Part shown: piece by piece, positions 56,915 to 64,000 of the stretch
How the letters are laid out: each line of letters begins with the position of its first letter
Position numbering within the stretch: the first letter of the stretch is position 1
Assembly (NCBI RefSeq): GCF_003001935.1
Contig: NZ_PVNG01000002.1
Location: 310,001 to 374,000, forward strand
Direction: 5' to 3'
Source: Nonomuraea fuscirosea
GTDB taxonomy: Bacteria; Actinomycetota; Actinomycetes; Streptosporangiales; Streptosporangiaceae
Length of the DNA stretch: 64,000 nucleotides
Made by a program: the position numbers and the translations under genes
The notes under the pieces: model-generated
Database searches by the model: none
Told to the model about the DNA's origin: nothing
Seen by the model: the letters and a program-made list of their open reading frames with translations, nothing else

Positions 56915-59900
56915 GAAGGCGAGCCCTTGCCGGCGCAGGTTGCGCGTCAGCCCGGCGACGATCGCGAACAGCACCCCGGCCACCAGCACCAGCATCACCG
57001 CGGTCGCCGCCCACGGGATGTCGAGCAGCACGCCCGGCGTGACGGCCGCCGCCTGGCCGGTCAGCACGATGTGCGGCACCACCAGCACCCCGACGACGAT
57101 CGCGAGCCCGGTCCCGGCCACCAGCGACAGCCCGACCACGAACGTCTGCTCCATCGCCAGGATCCCGAACACCTGCCGCGAGTTCACCCCGAGCGCCCGC
57201 AGGATCGCGAACTCGGCCATCCGCTCCCGTGCCGCGACGGCCGCGTTGACCAGGAACCCCAGCACGGCGAAGACCAGCGCCGCCAGGAACCCCAGCATCA
57301 GCGCCCCCTGCAGCCCGCTGGCCAGCGGGTCGTTCTGCAGCGTCGCGGCCAGCGCCCGCTGGTCGAGCACGGAGACGTCCCATTCCGGGTGTTTTCCGAG
57401 CGCCGCCACGGCCGCCGCGCCGTCCCCGGCCAGCCACCACTCCGTGGCGGGCCGCGGCGACTGGGCCGCGGCGAGCTCGTGCGCCTGCATCGTGCTCCAG
57501 TCGGCCAGTACGGCCTTCTGCCCGGCCGGCGCGGTGGGCATCGTCTCGACGACGCCGACGACCTTGACCGTCTGGACCCGCCGGTCGATGCTGGCCTTCC
57601 CGACCTGCCCGACGCCCAGCTTGAGCGAGGCGGCCAGGTCGGCGGTGAGCACCACGGGCAGCGGCCCGAGCCGCGGCGGCGCCGCGAACGCGGCCGATCC
57701 CGGCCCGGTGCCGACGGTCATCGTGAGCGGAGGCGCGGCCACGTCCCGGCCGTCGGCGCGCAGGCCGGTCAGGGTGAGGTTCGCCTCGCTCTCCGGCACG
57801 CCGGAGAGCAGGCCGCGCAGCGAGATCGGGTACGACAGCGCCCCGCTCCGCCCGGCCAGGGCCCGGAGATCCACGTCGACCTGGTTCTCGCCCGCCTTGA
57901 GCACGCCGAGCGAGACCTCCCGCCACACGCCGAGGGCGTCGGACAGGACGAGCCGCAGCGGCAGGTCCGTGCTCACCCGGGCGGCCAGGCTGAGTGTGGT
58001 GGGCCGGCCGGGCAGGTCGAGCTTGCCCGCGACGTCGCCGGCCAGGCCCCGCGACAGCTCGGCGGTGGTCTGCGCCGACAGATCTGGACGAAGGTGGAAA
58101 AGCTCCCCCATCTTCCCGGCGTCGAGCGTGAGCAGCAGCGCGTTCTCGCCACCGACCTCGCTCTGCCCCCGGTATCCGGGGGAGGCGGCGGTGAGTCCAG
58201 GCAGGGTGGTGAACGCGGTGCCGCGTCCGAGCGCGCCCAGCTCGGGCCCGTCCGGCGGTCCCGACAGCCGCAGGTCGGCGCCCGCCTGGTGCCGGGCCTG
58301 GTCGAGCTGCGAGGAACGCCAGGTGGCGGTGGTGGCCAGGGAGACGATGCCGATCGCGACGGCCATGGTGAGCAGCAGCGCGGGGCCGGCGTACTTGAGC
58401 GGCCGCCGGCTGACCTGCCAGGCCCCGAGTGCGGGGGCGAGGGCGGGCCGTCTGGACGTCACCCGTTCGGCCAGCCTGGACACGCGCGGCACCAGCCGCA
58501 GCCCCAGCATGCCGCCGGTGAGCAGGGCCAGCGCGGGCCCGGAGATGATCAGCGGGTCGATGCCCAGCCCGCCCTGCGCGGTGGTGGTCACTGGCGCGCC
58601 GTAACGCTGGAGCTGCCAGATGGCCAGTCCGGCCACGACCAGCAGCGCCAGGTCGGCGCCCACCCGTTCGATCAGCCCGCGCCCGCCGCCGCGCCCGCGC
58701 GCCGACTGCTCCTCCACGTACGTGCGCCGCGCGCCGGCCAGGGCGGGCAGCATGAGCAGCACGGCCGCGGCCAGCGCCACGCCGGACGACACGAGGAACG
58801 TGCCCAGGTCCGCGACCGGCGCGAGCCGCACGCCCGAGGCCCTGATCCAGGGCAGCATGGTGACCAGCGCGAGCAGCGGCGGCCCGAGGAACGGCGCCAC
58901 GATCGCGCAGGGCAGGGCCACCAGCAGCGCCTCGCCGCCTGCCAGCGCTGCCAGCCGCATCGTGCCCGCGCCGCGCGAGCGCAGCAGCGCCACCTCCATG
59001 CGGCGGTGGTCGGCCAGCAGCCGCGCGGTCAGCATCAGCGCGTACGCGGCCAGCAACAGCAGTTGCAGCACCGGGATCAGCATGGTGGAGCGGGCCACCA
59101 GCGAGGCGGTGTCGAGCTGGGTGAGCATCTCGGGCAGGCGGCTGGCCGTCTCGCAGCCGGTGCACCCGGCGGCCTTGAGCCGGTCGCCCAGGTCCGCGAC
59201 GGCGCCGGCCAGCGGGCGCAGCCGTTCCGGCGTGATGGCGCGCAGGTCGGGCACGGCGGCCCAGGTCGCGTTGACGCTGGTCGCGAACCGGCCGACGAAC
59301 GTCTCACGTGCGACCATCAGCGGCCCGTACGTGGTGAAGTCGCGGCGCTCGACCCCCGTGCTGAGCAGCTGCTCGCCCGCCCACCGTGCGCCGAACGGGT
59401 CGTCGAGCTGGAAGACGCCGACCACGCGGACCTTGACCGGCCGCGGGTCGAGCCGGCCCCGCACGGTGTACTCGTGGCCCACCTCGAACCCGGTCGCCGT
59501 GGCCGCCGACAGCGAGAGCACCGCCTCGACCGGGTCGTTCCCTGACTTGGGCCCCGGCTTGGGCGCAGGTGTGGGCCACGTGCCTGAGACCAGCCTGGCC
59601 TGCTGGTCGAGGCCGTCGTAGCTGCCGAACCTGAGCAGCTCGGGCAGCTTCCTGTCCTCCTGGCCCGGCATGGTGTAGGAGTCGGAGCGCAGGCTGGTGG
59701 TGACGGCGGGCGTGCTGGGGTAGGCCTTGGCGAGCTCGGCGCGGATGGAGGCGTCGTACTTCGGGAACGTCTCCGCGGTCACGGAGGCGCTGATGGTGAC
59801 GGCGGTCTGCTCGTACGAGGCGGTCTCCATCGTCCGGCGGACACCGGCTTCGGCGATGGAGGAGGCGTACATGGTCAGCGCCACGAGCGTGGTCGTGGCG

Positions 59901-59977
59901 AGCAGGATCGACCCGAACGCGGCCAGCAGGAGCAACGGCTCGCTGAACGCCCGTTTGACGACGAGCGGCCCCCGCAT
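56900..59977 (-). CDS. FtsX-like ABC permease (1025 residues)
   Basis: This membrane protein is the first gene of the four-gene transporter operon. An N-terminal span (LLLLAAFGSILLATTTLVALT) is followed by a ~270-residue extracellular domain with CTGC at about residues 273-276. A block of about six spans comes next, then a second ~330-residue extracellular region. The FtsX end is MLGFLAALVFAVLGFLVNA, ERMAEFAILRALGVNSRQ and three spans. Twin permeases with two LolD-like ATPases suggest a MacB-like exporter or lipoprotein/peptide handling system. The substrate is unknown. A GGGGGA site precedes ATG 59977. Confidence 0.92.
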   Translation of the reverse strand: MRGPLVVKRAFSEPLLLLAAFGSILLATTTLVALTMYASSIAEAGVRRTMETASYEQTAVTISASVTAETFPKYDASIRAELAKAYPSTPAVTTSLRSDSYTMPGQEDRKLPELLRFGSYDGLDQQARLVSGTWPTPAPKPGPKSGNDPVEAVLSLSAATATGFEVGHEYTVRGRLDPRPVKVRVVGVFQLDDPFGARWAGEQLLSTGVERRDFTTYGPLMVARETFVGRFATSVNATWAAVPDLRAITPERLRPLAGAVADLGDRLKAAGCTGCETASRLPEMLTQLDTASLVARSTMLIPVLQLLLLAAYALMLTARLLADHRRMEVALLRSRGAGTMRLAALAGGEALLVALPCAIVAPFLGPPLLALVTMLPWIRASGVRLAPVADLGTFLVSSGVALAAAVLLMLPALAGARRTYVEEQSARGRGGGRGLIERVGADLALLVVAGLAIWQLQRYGAPVTTTAQGGLGIDPLIISGPALALLTGGMLGLRLVPRVSRLAERVTSRRPALAPALGAWQVSRRPLKYAGPALLLTMAVAIGIVSLATTATWRSSQLDQARHQAGADLRLSGPPDGPELGALGRGTAFTTLPGLTAASPGYRGQSEVGGENALLLTLDAGKMGELFHLRPDLSAQTTAELSRGLAGDVAGKLDLPGRPTTLSLAARVSTDLPLRLVLSDALGVWREVSLGVLKAGENQVDVDLRALAGRSGALSYPISLRGLLSGVPESEANLTLTGLRADGRDVAAPPLTMTVGTGPGSAAFAAPPRLGPLPVVLTADLAASLKLGVGQVGKASIDRRVQTVKVVGVVETMPTAPAGQKAVLADWSTMQAHELAAAQSPRPATEWWLAGDGAAAVAALGKHPEWDVSVLDQRALAATLQNDPLASGLQGALMLGFLAALVFAVLGFLVNAAVAARERMAEFAILRALGVNSRQVFGILAMEQTFVVGLSLVAGTGLAIVVGVLVVPHIVLTGQAAAVTPGVLLDIPWAATAVMLVLVAGVLFAIVAGLTRNLRRQGLAFREEQ

Positions 59978-60099
59978 ATGTCCCCCTTAACCCCGTTTAG
60001 TGCACTTTCGAGCACGCGCGGAGCGAGGGGCAAGGCGATCTTTGCAACGGTGACTCACCCGATACGGCAGTGTGATATCGAAACCGTGACAAAGTCCCA

Positions 60100-60141
60100 A
60101 CAAAAACAAGAACGCCGCACTCCGACGTGGAGTGCGGCGTT
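60100..60141 (-). terminator. Intrinsic terminator of rpsT
   Basis: A perfect 13-bp stem AACGCCGCACTCC (60111-60123)/GGAGTGCGGCGTT (60129-60141) has a 5-nt loop. On the minus strand it is followed by CTTGTTTTTG. It lies 16 bp after the rpsT stop and is the clearest intrinsic terminator in the window. Confidence 0.93.
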
Positions 60142-60157
60142 GCTGATCCGGTCGCGC

Positions 60158-60427
60158 TTACTTGGCGGCCAGGGCCGCGGCCTGCTTGGCGATCGCGGAC
60201 TTGCGGTTGGCGGCCTGGTTCTTGTGGATGACGCCCTTGCTGACGGCCTTGTCGAGCTGACGGGCGGCGACCCGCTGAAGGGCCGCGGCCTGCTCGACGT
60301 CGCCCTGCTCGGCGGCCTCGCGGAACTTGCGGACGGCAGTCTTCAGCGAGGACTTGACTGCCTTGTTGCGCAGACGAGCCTTCTCGTTCTGCTTGTTGCG
60401 CTTGATCTGGGACTTGATGTTCGCCAC
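60158..60427 (-). CDS. rpsT: 30S ribosomal protein S20
   Basis: This 89-residue basic, all-helical protein binds 16S rRNA in the small subunit. It begins (M)[20 protein letters not shown] and continues [20 protein letters not shown] and [20 protein letters not shown], clear S20 signatures. The start is GTG 60427 with GAGG upstream; a longer open frame upstream is non-coding leader. It has its own promoter and terminator. Confidence 0.98.
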   Translation of the reverse strand: MANIKSQIKRNKQNEKARLRNKAVKSSLKTAVRKFREAAEQGDVEQAAALQRVAARQLDKAVSKGVIHKNQAANRKSAIAKQAAALAAK

Positions 60428-60505
60428 GAAGAAGCCTCGGTGAAGTCTGAAGTGATTGGACGGGGCGCGCGGGCTCGAGAGAGGGCGCGCCACACGCAGT
60501 TGCCC

Positions 60506-60535
60506 AGGCTACCAATAACCCAGGCCGCTGCTCAA
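60506..60535 (-). promoter_or_regulatory. Putative rpsT promoter
   Basis: On the minus strand, TTGAGC (60535-60530) and TAGCCT (60511-60506) are 18 bp apart, about 70 bp upstream of the start. The leader is long enough for S20 autoregulation at the translation level, although no specific element was identified. Confidence 0.5.
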
Positions 60536-60536
60536 A

Positions 60537-61535
60537 TCAACGCCATCGTGTCATGTACTCGTGCCAATCCTTTTCCGTGGCCGCGAAGTCCACGTAGAGG
60601 GCCAGCCCGAACCGCTCGCGACGGCCGTGATCGGAGAGCGCCAGCCTGGCGCCCTCGGCCGCCATCTCGACGCTCTCGGCGGCGTCCAGCCATGGTACCC
60701 CGTGGTCGTGGTAGGCGGGGGCGCCGATGACCAGGGACTTCCCGGCGGGCACCAGGTCCAGGGCGAGGCGGGCCTGGCGGGCCACGTGGCCACCGTAGAG
60801 CGACTGCAGCGGGGTGTAGGAGTCGTACGTCATGACGGCCACCTGGTCCACCCGGTGCACGACTTCACTGAAATATCCCTCGGACCAGTACTTGTCGTGA
60901 CCCAGCAGGGCTCGGGCGGTCAGGCGCATGCCCGGGTACGGCTCGATCTGCGGGGTGGAGGCGGACAGGAGCTTCGTGTACCGCCTGGTCCGGTCGAGCA
61001 GGTCGAGGAACTCGGTGTCAGCGTCGCCGATCGGCTCGAAGTTGTAGTGGATGCCGTCGTAGCCGGTCTTCATGACGGCGGCCACGCCGGCCAGGACGTT
61101 CTCGCGGGACTTCGGGTCGTCGAGGTCGAGGTGGTCGTCGAGGCCCGCGTCGACGGTCTGGCCGAGCCAGGCGGAGATGCGGATCCCGGGCAGCCGTTCC
61201 CGCATCCAAGAGATGAAATTTCCGGCGTTGGGGTATTTGGCGGGATCTAATCGGCCGTCGTACTCGAAGGGGCCCGAGTGGACGTACACGTCCTTGATGC
61301 CCGTGGCGCGCAGCCGTACCGCGAGCAGCTCCACGTCGTGCTCCGTGCGGCGGCCGTCGACCCACGCGTGGCCCAGCCAGAGGGCGTCGTTGCCCGTGCT
61401 CTTCGCCCAGGCCGCCGGGGCACCGGTAAACTGGAGCCGGAGCGCCACGGCGAGGAGGCCGACCAGCGCGACTACGACGGCCAAGGCCAGCGCGACCAGG
61501 CGCAGGCCGCGGCGGATGACGGTCCGGGCTATCAC
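60537..61535 (-). CDS. Membrane-anchored GH18-like TIM-barrel protein
   Basis: This 332-residue protein has one N-terminal span ([22 protein letters not shown]) and an extracellular barrel. [20 protein letters not shown] sits where the GH18 catalytic DxxDxDxE lies: the final Glu is kept but the preceding Asp pair is replaced by His and Asn. [12 protein letters not shown] matches the conserved GH18 MTYD strand. It may hydrolyse or merely bind a glycan. It is divergent from lepA, with starts 56 bp apart, and just upstream of rpsT. Confidence 0.75.
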   Translation of the reverse strand: MIARTVIRRGLRLVALALAVVVALVGLLAVALRLQFTGAPAAWAKSTGNDALWLGHAWVDGRRTEHDVELLAVRLRATGIKDVYVHSGPFEYDGRLDPAKYPNAGNFISWMRERLPGIRISAWLGQTVDAGLDDHLDLDDPKSRENVLAGVAAVMKTGYDGIHYNFEPIGDADTEFLDLLDRTRRYTKLLSASTPQIEPYPGMRLTARALLGHDKYWSEGYFSEVVHRVDQVAVMTYDSYTPLQSLYGGHVARQARLALDLVPAGKSLVIGAPAYHDHGVPWLDAAESVEMAAEGARLALSDHGRRERFGLALYVDFAATEKDWHEYMTRWR

Positions 61536-61591
61536 CCGGGCATGTCACCATAAAAGACTGCTCTACCTCAACCCTGTCGAAACGGACTTCG

Positions 61592-63421
61592 GTGCGCACT
61601 CAGCCTGGCCAGACCGACCCCGCGTTGATCCGCAACTTCTGCATCATCGCGCACATCGACCATGGCAAGTCGACGCTTGCCGACCGCATGCTGCAGATCA
61701 CCGGCGTGGTCGACGACCGTTCCATGCGTGCCCAATACCTCGACAGGATGGACATCGAGCGCGAACGGGGCATCACGATCAAGTCGCAGGCGGTGCGGCT
61801 GCCGTGGGACGGTCACGTGCTCAACATGATCGACACCCCCGGGCACGTCGACTTCACCTACGAGGTGTCCCGGTCGCTGCAGGCGTGCGAGGGCGCGATC
61901 CTGCTGGTCGACGCGGCCCAGGGCATCGAGGCGCAGACGCTGGCCAACCTCTACCTGGCCATGAACGCCGACCTGCACATCATCCCCGTGCTCAACAAGA
62001 TCGACCTGCCCGCCGCGCAGCCGGAGAAGTTCGCCGAGGAGCTCGCGGGGCTGATCGGCTGCGACCCGTCCGACGTGCTCAAGGTGTCCGGCAAGACCGG
62101 CGTGGGCGTGCGCGAGCTGCTCGACCACGTCGTGCAGACCGTGCCCCCGCCCGTCGGCGTCGCCGACGCGGCCGCCCGGGCGCTGATCTTCGACTCCGTC
62201 TACGACACCTACCGCGGCGTGGTCACCTACGTCCGGGTGTTCGACGGTCACCTGGGCAAGCGCGAGCGCATCCTGATGATGTCCACCAACGCCACCCACG
62301 AGACGCTGGAGATCGGCGTCATCTCGCCGGAGCCCAAGGTCGCCGACCAGGGCCTGGGCGTGGGCGAGGTGGGCTACCTGATCACCGGCGTCAAGGACGT
62401 GCGCCAGTCGAGGGTCGGCGACACCGTCACCTCCGCGGCCAAGTCCGCCACGGACATGCTGGCCGGCTACGAGCACCCCAAGCCGATGGTGTTCTCCGGC
62501 CTCTACCCGATCGACGGCGACGAATATCCCGAGCTGCGCGAGGCGCTCGACAAGCTTCAGCTCAACGACGCCGCGCTGGTCTACGAGCCGGAGACCTCGG
62601 CGGCGCTCGGGTTCGGCTTCCGCGTCGGCTTCCTCGGGCTGCTGCACATGGAGATCGTGCGCGAGCGGCTGGAGCGGGAGTTCGGGCTGTCGCTGATCTC
62701 CACCGCGCCCAACGTGGTCTACCGCGTGGTCATGGAGGACGGGAAAGAGCTCACCGTCACCAACCCGTCGGAGTTCCCCACCGGCGGCAAGATCGCGCAG
62801 GTCTTCGAGCCGGTCACCAAGTCCACGATCCTGGCGCCGTCCGAGTTCATCGGCGCGATCATGGAGATCTGCCAGGGGCGGCGCGGCCAGCTCCTCGGCA
62901 TGGACTACCTGTCGGAGGACCGGGTCGAGATCCGCTACACGCTGCCGCTCGGCGAGATCATCTTCGACTTCTTCGACCAGCTCAAGTCGCGCACCCGCGG
63001 TTACGCCTCGCTCGACTACGAGCCCGCCGGCGAGCAGGAGGCCGAGCTGGTCAAGGTCGACATCCTGCTGCAGGGCGAGGCGGTCGACGCCTTCAGCGCC
63101 ATCGTGCACAAGGACAAGGCCTACGGCTACGGCGTCGACATGGCCAAGAAGCTGCGCGAGCTGATCCCGCGGCAGCAGTTCGAGGTGCCCATCCAGGCCG
63201 CCATCGGGGCCAGGGTCATCGCCCGCGAGAACATCAGGGCCATCCGCAAGGACGTCCTGGCCAAGTGCTACGGCGGTGACATCTCCCGTAAACGCAAACT
63301 GCTGGAGAAGCAGAAGGAGGGCAAGAAGCGGATGAAGATGGTCGGCCGGGTCGAGGTGCCCCAGGAGGCCTTCGTCGCCGCGCTCTCCACCGACGGCAAC
63401 GCCGACAAGGCCAAGAAGTAG
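61592..63421 (+). CDS. lepA: Elongation factor 4 (back-translocating GTPase LepA)
   Basis: This 609-residue ribosomal GTPase has G1 AHIDHGKST, effector region [12 protein letters not shown]3 DTPGHVDF, G4 NKID, and the LepA-specific C-terminal domain ([63 protein letters not shown]). Length equals the family norm. It starts at GTG 61592 with a weak ribosome-binding site. The rpsT-lepA neighbourhood is conserved in actinobacteria. Confidence 0.98.
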   Translation: MRTQPGQTDPALIRNFCIIAHIDHGKSTLADRMLQITGVVDDRSMRAQYLDRMDIERERGITIKSQAVRLPWDGHVLNMIDTPGHVDFTYEVSRSLQACEGAILLVDAAQGIEAQTLANLYLAMNADLHIIPVLNKIDLPAAQPEKFAEELAGLIGCDPSDVLKVSGKTGVGVRELLDHVVQTVPPPVGVADAAARALIFDSVYDTYRGVVTYVRVFDGHLGKRERILMMSTNATHETLEIGVISPEPKVADQGLGVGEVGYLITGVKDVRQSRVGDTVTSAAKSATDMLAGYEHPKPMVFSGLYPIDGDEYPELREALDKLQLNDAALVYEPETSAALGFGFRVGFLGLLHMEIVRERLEREFGLSLISTAPNVVYRVVMEDGKELTVTNPSEFPTGGKIAQVFEPVTKSTILAPSEFIGAIMEICQGRRGQLLGMDYLSEDRVEIRYTLPLGEIIFDFFDQLKSRTRGYASLDYEPAGEQEAELVKVDILLQGEAVDAFSAIVHKDKAYGYGVDMAKKLRELIPRQQFEVPIQAAIGARVIARENIRAIRKDVLAKCYGGDISRKRKLLEKQKEGKKRMKMVGRVEVPQEAFVAALSTDGNADKAKK

Positions 63422-63435
63422 CCCCTGCGGGCCGA

Positions 63436-63462
63436 GGCCTCTGGTGTTCATCGCCGGAGGCC
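63436..63462 (+). terminator. Terminator candidate after lepA
   Basis: GGCCTC (63436-63441) and GAGGCC (63457-63462) pair across a 15-nt loop, followed by CTTTGTG. It lies 15 bp after the lepA stop. The short stem and large loop make it moderate. Confidence 0.45.
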
Positions 63463-63517
63463 CTTTGTGCTGCCTTCGTCCGATCGCCATCTCGATGGCG
63501 GCGGATACGCTGAAACC

Positions 63518-64000
63518 ATGGAAGTGGTACATACGGCGCGTATGGTCCTATCTCGGGTCACGGCCGATGATCTGGACGCCGTCCACGAGATTCACGCCGA
63601 CCCGCGGACGAGCGTCTACCACCCGAGCGGCCCCGTGACCGACCTGGAGTCCAGCCGCGCCATGCTCGACCTGTGGCTGGCCGACTGGGAGGAGCGGGGG
63701 ATCGGCTACTGGGCGGCGCGGCCGGTGGACGAGCCGCTCGTGCTCGGATTCGGCGGGCTGCGCCGCGCGATCGTGGACGGGCGCGAGGTGCTGAACCTGT
63801 ACTACCGCTTCCGCCCCGCCGCCTGGGGCAAGGGGTACGCGGTCGAGCTGGCCAGGGCCGCCCTCGACGTCGGCGAGGGGCTGGGGCAGGTCGTGGCGGT
63901 GATCAGGGACATCAACCTGCCCTCGCGCCGGGTGGCCGAGCGGATCGGCATGAAGAAGGACCGGACGATCCCGTACGGAGGCGTGGCCAGCGACGTCTAC
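63518..64000 (+). CDS. GNAT-family N-acetyltransferase, 5' part (cut by window edge)
   Basis: An open frame of 161 codons starts at ATG 63518 and runs off the window end. It reads MEVVHTARMVLSRVTADDLD, then GIGYWAARPVDEPLVLGFGG, NLYYRFRPAAWGKGYAVELA and IRDINLPSRRVAERIGMKK. This is the RimJ/RimL-type GNAT pattern, with the acetyl-CoA-binding strand and W/Q-G-K-G-Y-A turn. RimJ/L proteins acetylate ribosomal proteins, but many relatives act on other amines. A little more than the window holds is expected (about 170-180 residues). Confidence 0.88.
   Translation, partial: MEVVHTARMVLSRVTADDLDAVHEIHADPRTSVYHPSGPVTDLESSRAMLDLWLADWEERGIGYWAARPVDEPLVLGFGGLRRAIVDGREVLNLYYRFRPAAWGKGYAVELARAALDVGEGLGQVVAVIRDINLPSRRVAERIGMKKDRTIPYGGVASDVY

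Noticed and set aside
56399..59545. A 1048-codon plus-strand frame across the permease genes
   Set aside because: The translation is Arg/Gln/His/Gly-rich with no domains. The minus-strand permeases explain the region.

Overview
The window is very GC-rich, densely coded DNA from a filamentous actinobacterium. Its gene content, and the core genes dapF, hflX, degV, comEA, comEC, holA, rpsT and lepA, fit Streptosporangiaceae (Nonomuraea-like). That assignment is inferred from protein character only. No phage, insertion sequence, CRISPR array, tRNA or rRNA was seen.

Layout. 1-4.6 kb: 3' part of dapF, an SCO6745-like protein, a large TPR-like protein and a short-chain dehydrogenase. 4.7-13.1 kb: a divergent TrmB/LuxR-type regulator facing a tightly overlapping operon for dimethylglycine oxidase and sarcosine oxidase (dmg, soxB, soxD, and soxA fused in frame to soxG). 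Together these would oxidise dimethylglycine to sarcosine and then glycine, passing one-carbon units to folate. 13.1-14.6 kb: two secreted nuclease-like proteins. 14.8-21.3 kb: a compact five-gene operon with a membrane-anchored J-domain-like protein, a soluble Ser/Thr kinase, a GrpE-like protein, an Hsp70 and a membrane protein with a TPR-like start and an OmpA/MotB-like end. This is the best candidate for an undescribed system. 21.4-24.3 kb: an OmpR-type two-component pair flanked by a PepSY protein and a small exported protein. Both flanking promoters carry three half-sites at exactly 11-bp pitch, a likely local regulon. 24.4-33.7 kb: a minus-strand run with malate synthase, glycolate oxidase subunits GlcD, GlcE and GlcF, two IclR regulators, a DUF2277 protein and a metzincin-like protease. 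It routes glycolate through glyoxylate to malate.

33.8-47.6 kb: a lipoprotein, hflX, a leader peptide overlapping hutI, degV, comEA, comEC, a secreted tandem-repeat protein, a phosphotransferase and holA. 47.6-64 kb: a repeat-rich gene-free kilobase, a divergent MarR/MFS pair, an unknown protein, a HAD phosphatase, a four-gene ABC/FtsX-type transporter, rpsT with a clear terminator, a GH18-like membrane protein, lepA and the start of an acetyltransferase gene.

A recurring oddity is low-complexity or minisatellite-like DNA inserted in frame at domain joints or loops of conserved proteins: SoxA, the OmpA-like protein, DegV, ComEA, ComEC, the secreted repeat protein and the MFS transporter. Units are 12, 24, 27, 42 and 75 bp inside genes. 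Nearby non-coding repeats have units that are not multiples of three, such as 16, 32 and 35 bp.
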